A stretch of DNA of 64,000 nucleotides from CAVSVP01 sp963731125. Lineage in GTDB: Bacteria > Pseudomonadota > Gammaproteobacteria > Competibacterales > Competibacteraceae. The translations under genes were made by a program, and so were the position numbers. Shown one piece after another: positions 1 to 8,113 of this stretch (positions are counted from its first letter, which is position 1; each line of letters opens with the position of its first letter). A model generated the notes under the pieces. The model was not told the DNA's origin. It did not search any database and saw only the letters and a program-made list of their open reading frames with translations. The stretch spans positions 496,001 through 560,000 of the forward strand of contig CAVSVP010000009.1 in NCBI GenBank assembly GCA_963731125.1, in the 5' to 3' direction.

Positions 1-488
1 ATTGTCCTGAATCCAACATGAAACTAGCCAGCGGCTTCTGTCCAGTAGCCAAACTTGAAGATGCCGGAGTGAACGTGGCGTTAGGCAGCGACGGCGCAGC
101 CAGTAATAATGATTTAAATCTCTTTAGTGAAATGCGCAGCGCAGCCCTGCTGGGCAAGGCGGTTGCCGGTAACGCTGCCGCGCTTCCCGCTCACCGGGTA
201 TTGCGTATGGCCACGCTCAATGGCGCTCGAGCACTGGGGTTAGAGCGAGAAATTGGTTCTTTAGAACCGGGCAAATGGGCGGACATTACGGCGGTAGACT
301 TAGGTACACTCGAGGCAGAACCGGTTTATAATCCAATCTCGCAACTCGTGTACGCGACGAGCCGCCAGCAAGTGACCGATGTCTGGATTGCAGGCAGACA
401 ATTACTCAAGGACCGGAAGCTTACCACTTTGGACAGTGACGATATTCTCCGCCGCGTCCAAGCCTGGCAGCAAACCATTGCCGAATAA
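1..488 (+). CDS. mtaD: 5-methylthioadenosine/S-adenosylhomocysteine deaminase, 3' part
   Basis: This is the C-terminal part of a zinc amidohydrolase that deaminates S-adenosylhomocysteine and methylthioadenosine to inosyl products. The reading frame is open to the window edge (C-P-E-S-N before the first Met), so the gene starts outside and the Met at 18 is internal. The stretch G-S-D-G-A-A-S-N-N-D carries the late metal/substrate Asp of the family. The end has the usual amidohydrolase tail G-S-L-E-P-G-K-W-A-D. The following genes are ubiG and mupP, the same order as in Pseudomonas, which supports MtaD over other amidohydrolases. Little doubt about the family; exact substrate preference is inferred from family and synteny. 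Confidence 0.9.
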   Translation, partial: CPESNMKLASGFCPVAKLEDAGVNVALGSDGAASNNDLNLFSEMRSAALLGKAVAGNAAALPAHRVLRMATLNGARALGLEREIGSLEPGKWADITAVDLGTLEAEPVYNPISQLVYATSRQQVTDVWIAGRQLLKDRKLTTLDSDDILRRVQAWQQTIAE

Positions 489-583
489 GCAGCCAATTAC
501 CTAGTCACGGTTTTTTAAGGGCTTTACAGCCTCGTTTTTTTCCTGCCGTTGGCTTATCGACTAAAGTTTTCAAGTCAGTGCTC

Positions 584-1303
584 ATGATGACCATGACGGA
601 AGCAAAAAGTAACGTAGATCACCGGGAAATTGCTAAATTCAATGCGCTCGCCAGCCGCTGGTGGGATCCGGAAAGTGAGTTTAAACCGCTCCATGATATT
701 AATCCCCTACGGTTGCATTTTATCGATGAACGTGCCCACCTAGCGGGTAAGCGAGTTTTAGATGTGGGTTGCGGCGGTGGTATTTTGACGGAAAGCATGG
801 CCAAATTGGGCGCCGCCGTCACCGGTATTGATATGGGCGAAGCTCCCCTCTCCGTTGCCCGCCTTCATCAATTGGAATCCAAGGTGGAGATAGACTACCG
901 GCGCATTACCGTCGAGGAACTCGCCGAGGCCGAGCCGTCCAGCTTTGAGGTCATAACCTGTATGGAACTGCTGGAGCATGTACCCAATCCAGCCTCAGTG
1001 GTTAACGCTTGCGCACGCCTAATCAAACCCGATGGCCATATCTTCTTCGCTACGCTTAACCGCACTCCGAAGTCTTACTTGTTTGCCATTCTCGGTGCTG
1101 AGTACGTACTTCGCCTGCTGCCCCGCGGCACCCATGATTACCAAAACTTTATTCGGCCTTCAGAGCTGGACGCTTGGGCTCGGGAAGCTAACCTGAAGAC
1201 TCAGGAACTGATAGGAATGCACTACAATCCGTTAACCCAACGCTACCGGCTCGCACCTGGCATCGAAATTAACTACATCGCCTATTGCCGGGCGTATCCA
1301 TGA
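584..1303 (+). CDS. ubiG: ubiquinone biosynthesis O-methyltransferase
   Basis: UbiG performs both O-methylations in ubiquinone synthesis, using S-adenosylmethionine. The N-terminal block V-D-H-R-E-I-A-K-F and R-W-W-D-P-E-S-E-F-K-P-L-H is diagnostic. The SAM-binding motif I, V-L-D-V-G-C-G-G-G, lies near residue 60, followed by C-M-E-L-L-E-H-V. Length (about 239 aa) is normal. Several in-frame starts are close together (GTG at 578, ATG at 584, 587 and 593) and none has a strong ribosome site, so the exact start is uncertain. Its stop overlaps the next start as ATGA, so the phosphatase downstream is probably translationally coupled. Confidence 0.93.
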   Translation: MMTMTEAKSNVDHREIAKFNALASRWWDPESEFKPLHDINPLRLHFIDERAHLAGKRVLDVGCGGGILTESMAKLGAAVTGIDMGEAPLSVARLHQLESKVEIDYRRITVEELAEAEPSSFEVITCMELLEHVPNPASVVNACARLIKPDGHIFFATLNRTPKSYLFAILGAEYVLRLLPRGTHDYQNFIRPSELDAWAREANLKTQELIGMHYNPLTQRYRLAPGIEINYIAYCRAYP

Positions 1304-2022
1304 CCACGCCCCGGGCTTCGACGCCAGCGTGTGTGTTATTCGACCTTGACGGAACCTTACTGGATACAGCACCGGACATGGCGCAGGCACTAAATCGTCT
1401 GCGCCTGGAAGAGAACCTGCCTCCTTTACCCTTTGCGGTAATTCGCCCGATGGTATCTCACGGTGCCGCCGGTTTGCTTAAGCTGAGCTTTGGCTTATCT
1501 CCAGAAGCTTCGGCTTTTCATAGTCTAAAGCAACGCTTTCTAGAGCTGTATGCAGCCGGTCTCGCCACCCAGACTACTTTGTTTCCAGGTATGGCAGAAA
1601 TCCTCATAGAGTTGGAAGCGCGCCACTTGCCCTGGGGAGTGGTGACCAATAAACCAGGTTGGCTCACCGAACCTTTATTAAGAAAACTCCGGTTATGGAA
1701 ACGAGCTGCCTGTGTCGTATGTGGCGATACACTGAGCAAGCGCAAACCCGATCCTGCCCCGCTTCTCTATGCAAGCCGTTTAGCAGGCATTGCGCCTGAG
1801 CACTGCCTTTATTTAGGAGATGCCGAACGGGATATTGAAGCCGGCAAACGGGCCGGCATGCTTACGCTGGTGGCTTGCTTTGGTTATCTGCATGATACTG
1901 AATCGCCGGAACACTGGGGTGCCGACGGCCTGATTCAAGCACCCGAAAATTTGCTAGGCTGGCTGGATAGCCAACCTAGCCTACCCTCTCAAAAAGCAGT
2001 CGGCAAAGAACCGCAAAACTAG
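1300..2022 (+). CDS. mupP: HAD phosphatase, MupP/phosphoglycolate phosphatase type
   Basis: This is a HAD-superfamily phosphatase. Motif I is D-L-D-G-T-L-L-D-T with the nucleophile Asp at residue 15 and acid/base Asp at 17. Motif II is V-V-T-N-K-P, motif III includes the Lys in K-R-K-P-D-P, and motif IV is G-D-A-E-R-D. Two activities are described for this subfamily: phosphoglycolate phosphatase (Gph) and N-acetylmuramic acid 6-phosphate phosphatase (MupP, cell-wall recycling). The gene directly follows ubiG, as mupP does in Pseudomonas, so I favour MupP. The ATG at 1300 overlaps the ubiG stop by four bases and is preferred over the upstream in-frame start at 1285. HAD phosphatase is certain, substrate is inference. 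Confidence 0.88.
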   Translation: MTTPRASTPACVLFDLDGTLLDTAPDMAQALNRLRLEENLPPLPFAVIRPMVSHGAAGLLKLSFGLSPEASAFHSLKQRFLELYAAGLATQTTLFPGMAEILIELEARHLPWGVVTNKPGWLTEPLLRKLRLWKRAACVVCGDTLSKRKPDPAPLLYASRLAGIAPEHCLYLGDAERDIEAGKRAGMLTLVACFGYLHDTESPEHWGADGLIQAPENLLGWLDSQPSLPSQKAVGKEPQN

Positions 2023-2099
2023 CTCCAGCCGATACCTATGCTGATGCCTTTCTCTCTCCGAGCATGGAAGGAAATCAGAACATGCAAAGGTAATCTAAC

Positions 2100-2459
2100 G
2101 TGTCCAGTAAGTTACTATTAGCGCAAGTTGACTCGAAGCTTCTTGTGCCCACTGTACCGGAGACAACCTCCCCCTTGCCTCCTGATGCGCCACCTATTCC
2201 TCCCGATGGCTTTCTCGACCAGTTGCTGGCTTTTATTTATACGCTTGCCCATTGGGCGGGCCAAGTTATTGTTAAAGTCTTAGATAATCTACTCCCCTTG
2301 CAAACGCCCAGCGAATTAGTCGATCCAATTGGTTTTCTCACGCTGTTAACGGCGTTTCTGATTGTCGCCGAGGTGGCAAAAAAAATTACCTGGTTGGTGG
2401 TTGTCGTAGGTTGGGTGTTAATTGTGGTGCGTATTATTCTAGAGGCGACACAACAATAA
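2100..2459 (+). CDS. small membrane protein of unknown function
   Basis: A 119-residue protein starting with GTG. An AAAGG sequence about nine bases upstream supports this start. The first half is proline-rich (residues about 17-40, P-L-P-P-D-A-P-P-I-P-P). It is followed by an amphipathic or hydrophobic segment near 45-65 and a clear hydrophobic stretch at about 80-114, so I expect one or two membrane helices. I do not recognise a family. It follows mupP on the same strand with a gap of 77 bases and is followed at once by a 104-bp palindromic repeat. Confidence 0.55.
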   Translation: MSSKLLLAQVDSKLLVPTVPETTSPLPPDAPPIPPDGFLDQLLAFIYTLAHWAGQVIVKVLDNLLPLQTPSELVDPIGFLTLLTAFLIVAEVAKKITWLVVVVGWVLIVVRIILEATQQ

Positions 2460-2471
2460 AAGCCCACTCTT

Positions 2472-2575
2472 ATCGATCTGAAAGTTATTTTCAAGGCACG
2501 CTGTCAATACATCCCGGTAAGCTCGACCGCGGCATCCATGCCGCAGACGGTCTCGATAACGACTTTCAGATCAAT
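2472..2575 (-). repeat. 104-bp palindromic repeat, copy 1
   Basis: An imperfect palindrome with terminal inverted repeats related to ATCGATCTGGAAG and a central CTGCGGCAT-CCATGCCGCAG core. It has the same length as six other copies in the window (17831, 33950, 36672, 50891, 58037, 59742) and lies in reverse orientation. It sits between the stop of the small membrane gene and the stop of egtD, so it may form a shared bidirectional transcript end. No transposase gene is inside it. Confidence 0.9.
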
Positions 2576-2591
2576 AGTCTTAAGAAACCGT

Positions 2592-3554
2592 TCACAGACA
2601 CAAAAAATGCACGCTAAACAACTGCCGATCATCTGTCCAAACGCGCTCCGCCTGATAACCGGCGCAAGACGCTAGTCCATGAAATTCAGTCACGCTGTAT
2701 TTGTAGGAATTTTCGGTGTGTATGGTTTCTCCCTCAGCAAAATCAAAAAACCGATTTTCGATTCTCAACTGCTGAGCTCGGCGGCTGACAAGGTGCATCT
2801 CCACCCTGCCCAACGCTTCGTTAAAAAAAGCACGATGCTGAAATTCCCTCGGATTTAAATCGGTATCCAGCTCGCTTTGAATGCGGTGCAGCAGATTGAG
2901 ATTAAAAGCGGCGGTGACACCTTGGCTATCGTTATAGGCAGCGTGCAACAGTCGAAGGTCTTTTTTGAGATCAACACCAATTAGGAGCGCACCCTCTGGA
3001 TGCAAGCTCTTGGCAAGCTGCTTTAAGAAAGCGACGGCCTCCGGCGGGTCAAAATTGCCGATACTGGAACCGGGGAAAAAGGCCAGTTTTTTAAAAGCGA
3101 GAGGACAGTAAGACAGATTCAGCGTTTGGCTAAAATCAGCACAGGCTGCATGCACCTCCAGCCAGGGGTAATCAGCGGCAAGCCGGCGAGTGGACTGCAG
3201 CAGAAAATCCTTAGAAATATCGACAGCCATATAGGTGGAAGGCCGCAGCGCGTCGAGCAGCAACCGCACTTTTTTGCTAGCCCCACTACCCAACTCAATT
3301 AGCAAAGATTCCGGTCCAGCCAGTGCAGCGATTTCCCCAGCGTAAGTTTGCAGAAGCGCAATTTCCGTGCGAGTCGGATAATATTCAGGCAGCTCGCAAA
3401 TGGCATCAAATAACCTTGAACCTTGCTCATCGTAGAAAAATTTAGGGGGAATCCTTTTGGGCTGCAAGGCCAAACCACGCAGTACTTCCTCCCGTAGACT
3501 GGCAGTGCCGGGATGATAATCGTAGAATTGGATCGCTGAAACATCATTCATCAT
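2592..3554 (-). CDS. egtD: L-histidine N-alpha-methyltransferase
   Basis: EgtD trimethylates histidine to hercynine, the first step of ergothioneine synthesis. The protein has the family opening (L-R-E-E-V-L-R-G-L ... P-P-K-F-F-Y-D-E-Q-G-S-R-L-F-D) and the SAM site E-L-G-S-G-A-S-K-K near residue 95. It also has F-F-P-G-S-S-I-G-N-F in the middle and a C-terminal E-N-S-Y-K-Y block. Length of 320 aa is typical. Its ATG overlaps the egtB stop as ATGA, so egtB-egtD form one transcript read leftward. No egtA, egtC or egtE is visible next to it. Confidence 0.94.
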   Translation of the reverse strand: MMNDVSAIQFYDYHPGTASLREEVLRGLALQPKRIPPKFFYDEQGSRLFDAICELPEYYPTRTEIALLQTYAGEIAALAGPESLLIELGSGASKKVRLLLDALRPSTYMAVDISKDFLLQSTRRLAADYPWLEVHAACADFSQTLNLSYCPLAFKKLAFFPGSSIGNFDPPEAVAFLKQLAKSLHPEGALLIGVDLKKDLRLLHAAYNDSQGVTAAFNLNLLHRIQSELDTDLNPREFQHRAFFNEALGRVEMHLVSRRAQQLRIENRFFDFAEGETIHTENSYKYSVTEFHGLASCAGYQAERVWTDDRQLFSVHFLCL

Positions 3555-4855
3555 TTATCGTCCGCCAGCCGGATTCCGGAAAACTGCCAGCGATCGCCGG
3601 GGTAAAAGAAATTTCTATAAGTAGATCGAATATGGGATAAGGGCGTTGCGCAAGAACCTCCCCGTAACACTATTTGGCTACACATAAACTTGCCATTGTA
3701 TTCCCCCAGTGAACCTGCAAGGGGGCGATAACCGGGGTAAGGGGTATAGGGACTTTGGGTCCACTCCCAAACATCCCCAAAGATTTGCCGTAGCGGCACA
3801 TCGCCGCTACCAGCAGGTAGGGGGTGTAAATAATCGGATTCGCAAAAATTGCCCATAACAGGCTGCCGACTAGCCGCCAATTCCCACTCGACCTCAGTGG
3901 GTAGACGCTTTTCAGCCCAGCGAGCATACGCATCGGCTTCGTAGAAACTGACATGACAGACCGGTTCATCCGCCAGAACAGGCCGCATACCTGATAAGGT
4001 CATAAGCCACCATCGCCCATCGCGTTTTTCCCAATATAGGGGAGCTTCCCAGCACTGCTGCTGAACGGTTTTCCAACCATCAGACAGCCAGTACTCAGGG
4101 CTTTGATAACCGCCGGCTTCCATAAACGTCAGGTATTCACCATTGGTGACTAAGCGCGAGGCCAACGCATAATCCTGCACATACACGGGATGCCGGGGTA
4201 TTTCATTATCAAAACTAAACGATGCACCTTCATGGCCGATAGATTTTACCCCACCAGCGAACTCCACCCATGTCAGCGGCCGGATTTCGCCTGCGTCGCT
4301 TCTTGCAGTGACTGCGCGACGGTAAATAGGCTTTAATGGATTAAAAGCAAGAATGTGCTTAATGTCAGTACATAATAGTTCCTGATGCTGTTGCTCATGG
4401 TGCAGACCTAACACTACCCGGCTTTTGAATTCACCCCAACAGCGCTCATCTAATTCCATTATCAGGCGAACCATGGCCTCATCTACATGAGTACGATACT
4501 GGTACACCTCAGCTACCGTAGGCCGCGATAATAGTCCTCGCTGGGGACGCGGATAAGGCTGACCATGGGTTTCATAGTAAGAATTAAACAAGTAGCCAAA
4601 ACTGAGATGGAAGACTCGATATCCAGGACAATAAGGCAACAGCAAGAAAGTCTCGAAAAACCAACTCACGTGAGCCAGGTGCCACTTGGGGGGGCTCACA
4701 TCCGTTATTGTCTGAATACCATAGTCTTCAACGGCCAGGGGCCGGCATAACTGTTCCGTTTGCCTACGCACCTGTTGGTACTGGATTACAAGTGTCTCTC
4801 GGCTAAAGGTGGCTTCTTGGCGCAACGACTGTCGTACAGTGGATGATGAAGTCAT
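3551..4855 (-). CDS. egtB: ergothioneine biosynthesis sulfoxide synthase
   Basis: EgtB is a non-haem iron enzyme that joins hercynine to a cysteine-containing thiol with oxygen. The N-terminal DinB-like half has the iron-binding H-x3-H-x-E motif (H-E-Q-Q-H-Q-E, near residue 150). The C-terminal half is a formylglycine-generating-enzyme-like domain ending in V-L-R-G-G-S-C-A-T ... F-S-G-I-R-L-A. At 434 aa it has the usual size and lacks the extra methyltransferase domain of OvoA, so ergothioneine rather than ovothiol is expected with the adjacent egtD. Whether it uses gamma-glutamylcysteine or cysteine cannot be decided from sequence alone. Confidence 0.93.
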   Translation of the reverse strand: MTSSSTVRQSLRQEATFSRETLVIQYQQVRRQTEQLCRPLAVEDYGIQTITDVSPPKWHLAHVSWFFETFLLLPYCPGYRVFHLSFGYLFNSYYETHGQPYPRPQRGLLSRPTVAEVYQYRTHVDEAMVRLIMELDERCWGEFKSRVVLGLHHEQQHQELLCTDIKHILAFNPLKPIYRRAVTARSDAGEIRPLTWVEFAGGVKSIGHEGASFSFDNEIPRHPVYVQDYALASRLVTNGEYLTFMEAGGYQSPEYWLSDGWKTVQQQCWEAPLYWEKRDGRWWLMTLSGMRPVLADEPVCHVSFYEADAYARWAEKRLPTEVEWELAASRQPVMGNFCESDYLHPLPAGSGDVPLRQIFGDVWEWTQSPYTPYPGYRPLAGSLGEYNGKFMCSQIVLRGGSCATPLSHIRSTYRNFFYPGDRWQFSGIRLADDK

Positions 4856-5126
4856 GAACTCAGCTTTCCTCAGGACTCAATAGTGATTGTAATTGTCTGA
4901 TGGAAAATTTTTATTGGTAAGATAGAAAAATTTTACAAAAATTAAGACAGTTAAAATTCGATGACGCGGATTTCCAAATGGCATCACTTGCAGTGTCAGT
5001 TAATAGCAGTAAAGCAGAAAAGTAAATTGCAAAAAGCCGCAAAAAAGTTACAGTTTTTACTTATAAGGCGTGAGTCCTGCAAACTGATTCGGCGGCAGCT
5101 ACTATGTAGTACTGCAAGTTATTTAG
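4856..5126. other. AT-rich intergenic stretch upstream of egtB
   Basis: About 270 bases, AT-rich, between the egtB start and the MITE. It must contain the egtBD promoter (read leftward), but I could not single out a convincing -35/-10 pair. I see no open reading frame of note. Confidence 0.5.
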
Positions 5127-5412
5127 CTTGACAATGTCACATTAGCAGTTTCTTATAATATTTATTTATCAATGAACTAAGGCAACCACTGCTGGATACG
5201 AACTTAAAGCGGGATGTGCTAGACCCCACATTCGCTGGTAGGAGCGAGCTGGCTCGCGAACTAAATCTGATGTCCGCCTATTCGCGAGCCAGCTCGCTCC
5301 TACCAAGTCGCTTGCCACGTGTCCCGGCTAAAGTTGATAGCCAAACATATTTCTGTAATATACTGAATTTGAACAAACATTAGATTTTTCTAATGTGCTA
5401 TTGTCAAGTTAG
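5123..5412. mobile_element. 282-bp MITE copy A with 4-bp target duplication
   Basis: The element spans 5127-5408. Its ends are inverted repeats of about 20 bases starting CTTGACAAT (left) and ending ATTGTCAAG (right). It is flanked by TTAG on both sides (5123-5126 and 5409-5412). A second copy of identical length lies at 49536-49817, about 94% identical by eye, with a different duplicated flank (ATAA). Inside are two facing REP-like arms (TAGGAGCGAGC ... GCTCGCTCCTA). There is no coding capacity, so it is a non-autonomous element mobilised in trans. The right-hand duplication contains the stop codon of the neighbouring CoA-transferase. Confidence 0.93.
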
Positions 5413-6620
5413 ATAACTCCTTCTTTTTCTAGTTTTGCTAATTCGTTGTCTGGTAGACCTAATAAACTGCCGTAAATTTCCGAATTATGACTACCAATTT
5501 CCGGGCCAGGCCATTCAGTCACTCCGGGAGTAACCTCTAATCTAGGAGGGATAGCCGGAATTTTTAGAAACTTACCATTCACTGTCACCTGCTCAAACAT
5601 TCCCCGTGCTTGAAAGTGCGGATCTCCCACCATATCCGCCGCATTGTAAATCGGTCCCGCAGGTACTCGTGACGTTTCTAAGATTTCCAAAACCTGCGTG
5701 GAATCCAGGGTAGCTGTCCAGGCGGAGAGTGCAGCATCAATTTCTCGCTCGTGCCGTACCCGGCCGGCGTTGTTGGCTAATTTGGGATCGTTTGCCATAT
5801 CAGAACGTCCAGCGGCTCCCATCAACCGGCAAAAAATGGAATCTCCGTTGCCGCCAATAATCACGTATTTGCCGTCCCGGCATCGATACGTATTGGTGGG
5901 AACGATACCCGTTACCGTAGATCCGGAAGGTTCCCGGATAATCCCAGCCCCGTCGTACTCTGGCACCACGGCTTCCATAAGATTAAACACAGCCTCGTAT
6001 AAGGCAACGTCTACCGTTTGTCCTCGCTGTTCTTGGTGTTTGTTGCGCTGCCAAAGCGCCATTAAAATACCCAGCACAGCATGCAGTCCGGCCAGGGTGT
6101 CCCCCATACTAAGATTTGGCCGCACGGGCGGCTGTCCGGGATACCCATTTACATAGCGCAAACCACCAAATCCCTCACATACCGAAGCATAGCCGGGACG
6201 CAGGGCATAAGGCCCCGTCTGACCATAACCGGATATCCGCGTATAAATTAAACCTGGATTACGCTGCTTTATAGCGTCGGGACCTAATCCCCAACCTTCC
6301 ATAGTACCGGGACGAAAGTTCTCGATGAGCACACCGGCTCGTTCGATTAGGCGCTTAGCCAAATCTCGACCTTGCTGACTCTTTAAATTTAGCGTAATAC
6401 ATTTTTTGTTGCGACCTAGACTACGCCACCATAGGGAAGTGCCGTCCTGAAGCACTCGCCACTGCCGGATAGGGTCGCCAGTACCTGGCGGCTCCACCTT
6501 GATGACCTCAGCTCCAAAGTACGCAAGGATGGTACCGGCGAAGGGCCCGGCTAACAGTTGGCCCACTTCCACCACACGGATGCCACTTAATGGGCGAGCA
6601 GTATTATCACTGGAGACCAT
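5409..6620 (-). CDS. class III (CaiB/BaiF family) CoA-transferase
   Basis: A 403-residue family III CoA-transferase, moving CoA between acyl groups through an aspartyl intermediate. The N-terminus R-V-V-E-V-G-Q-L-L-A-G-P-F, the glycine-rich G-T-G-D-P, and the catalytic Asp in L-S-M-G-D-T-L-A-G-L (near residue 170) are all present. The closest relatives I recall are succinyl-CoA:glutarate CoA-transferases, but the substrate is not fixed by sequence. The stop codon (complement of TTA, 5409-5411) lies inside the MITE target duplication, so the MITE landed exactly at the gene end without breaking the frame. It diverges from the yihY-like gene at 6728. Confidence 0.9.
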   Translation of the reverse strand: MVSSDNTARPLSGIRVVEVGQLLAGPFAGTILAYFGAEVIKVEPPGTGDPIRQWRVLQDGTSLWWRSLGRNKKCITLNLKSQQGRDLAKRLIERAGVLIENFRPGTMEGWGLGPDAIKQRNPGLIYTRISGYGQTGPYALRPGYASVCEGFGGLRYVNGYPGQPPVRPNLSMGDTLAGLHAVLGILMALWQRNKHQEQRGQTVDVALYEAVFNLMEAVVPEYDGAGIIREPSGSTVTGIVPTNTYRCRDGKYVIIGGNGDSIFCRLMGAAGRSDMANDPKLANNAGRVRHEREIDAALSAWTATLDSTQVLEILETSRVPAGPIYNAADMVGDPHFQARGMFEQVTVNGKFLKIPAIPPRLEVTPGVTEWPGPEIGSHNSEIYGSLLGLPDNELAKLEKEGVI

Positions 6621-6727
6621 TATGTTGCAGTTCCCACTCAGTTATATCAGTAGTAAACGATGACGGCTTGCGCCTTAATCACAATGGTATCATCTAACGG
6701 AACGTCAGTGACTAGGAGTGGCCGCTT

Positions 6728-8080
6728 ATGTGGGATATACAGCAGTTATACGCGCGCTTTAGACATGCAGTCTGGCAGGAAGAAGTTGCTCATTACAGCC
6801 GCTTCCAGCGCATGATCGTTTATTTCATTAGGCTGTTGTACGCCATCGTACAGAAATTTGCCGACGGTCAGCTGAATCTGTGGTCGATGAGTCTGGCTTA
6901 TACCACGTTACTGTCCCTGGTTCCGCTGCTAGCAATCAGTTTCTCGGTTCTCAAAGCCTTTGGAGTTCAAAACCAACTGCAACCGGTGTTATTGGAATTT
7001 TTGGCTCCTTTACACGAGCAGGGAGTAGAAATTAGCAATTACATCATAAAATTTGTTAATAATATTCGGGTAGGTGTACTCAGTTCTGTGAGTATTGCCT
7101 TCTTGTTTTACACGGTCATTTCCTTGCTCAACAAAGTCGAGGCGGCTTGCAACGCTATTTGGCAGGTTCCCAATACCCGCAGCCTAGGCCGACGTTTTAG
7201 CGATTATCTTAGCGTAACGCTAGTAGGACCAGTACTACTCTTTGCAGCCCTGGGATTGACTACGGCAGCTTTAAATAACGCTGTCGTTCAAGAGCTAGCC
7301 GGCACGGAAGCGTTTGGTACACTGCTTCTGCTTGGCACTCGCTTGGTACCCTACGTATTGATTTGCGCCGCTTTTGCTTTTCTCTATAAATTTCTTCCCA
7401 ATACGTCGGTGCGACCATCGGCAGCTTTAATGGGCGGCATTTTCGCCGGCTTACTTTGGTATGCGAGTGGGGTAATTTTTGCAAAGTTTGTGGTTGGGTC
7501 TTCCAACTACTCAGCTATTTATTCCGGCTTTGCTGGTGCTATTCTCTTTATTATCTGGTTAAACATAAGCTGGCTGATCGTGCTAGTAGGCACTCAAGTG
7601 GCTTTTTATTGGCAAAACCCACGGTTTTTGAAGCTTCGCCATAATACTGCAACTATCGGTACCCAGCATCGCGAAGCACTGGCTTTAACGATCATGACAT
7701 TACTGGGTCGGGCACATTATTACCATGGCCCCTTGTGGACTCTCGATGCCATAGAAACCTATTTTCAAGGAGCATCGGCTGATATGGTGAGCGATCTTGT
7801 TCATACTCTGGAAAAAAAAGGCTTCATTATTGCAAGTGCCGGCGCTCCGCCCGCTTATCTACCGGCTCAAGATCTTGAGACAATGACTCTTGAAGCGGTG
7901 GTAGCGGCGGTAAGAGGGGCTGGTGAAAACCATTTTAATTTTTCTTCCGTGGATACCGTCATAAGGCGAATCGATACAGCGATTAGCCAAGCCCTATGCA
8001 ATCAAACCATCAAGGACCTTGTCGTGGAAAGCCAAAGGGAGAAACTTCCGCAGCGGCTGCAAAAAGTAACCCATGATTAA
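6728..8080 (+). CDS. YihY/BrkB family inner membrane protein
   Basis: A 450-residue protein of the YihY (BrkB, formerly called RNase BN) family. The first 300 residues hold about six membrane helices, including the family blocks L-A-Y-T-T-L-L-S-L-V-P-L-L and a pore-like Y-S-A-I-Y-S-G-F-A-G-A. Residues about 310-450 are soluble and look like a winged-helix type C-terminal extension found in some gammaproteobacterial members. Its role is not established; transport or envelope functions have been proposed. GAGTGG shortly before the ATG may serve for ribosome binding. Transcribed away from the CoA-transferase. Confidence 0.88.
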   Translation: MWDIQQLYARFRHAVWQEEVAHYSRFQRMIVYFIRLLYAIVQKFADGQLNLWSMSLAYTTLLSLVPLLAISFSVLKAFGVQNQLQPVLLEFLAPLHEQGVEISNYIIKFVNNIRVGVLSSVSIAFLFYTVISLLNKVEAACNAIWQVPNTRSLGRRFSDYLSVTLVGPVLLFAALGLTTAALNNAVVQELAGTEAFGTLLLLGTRLVPYVLICAAFAFLYKFLPNTSVRPSAALMGGIFAGLLWYASGVIFAKFVVGSSNYSAIYSGFAGAILFIIWLNISWLIVLVGTQVAFYWQNPRFLKLRHNTATIGTQHREALALTIMTLLGRAHYYHGPLWTLDAIETYFQGASADMVSDLVHTLEKKGFIIASAGAPPAYLPAQDLETMTLEAVVAAVRGAGENHFNFSSVDTVIRRIDTAISQALCNQTIKDLVVESQREKLPQRLQKVTHD

Positions 8081-8113
8081 TGGCAACCTAGCAACTCATA
8101 AGTGCTATTGATA

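Noticed and set aside
3551..4855. Second diversity-generating target because of the FGE-like C-terminus
   Set aside because: It has the EgtB iron motif and sits with egtD; no adenine-rich copy of its end is nearby.
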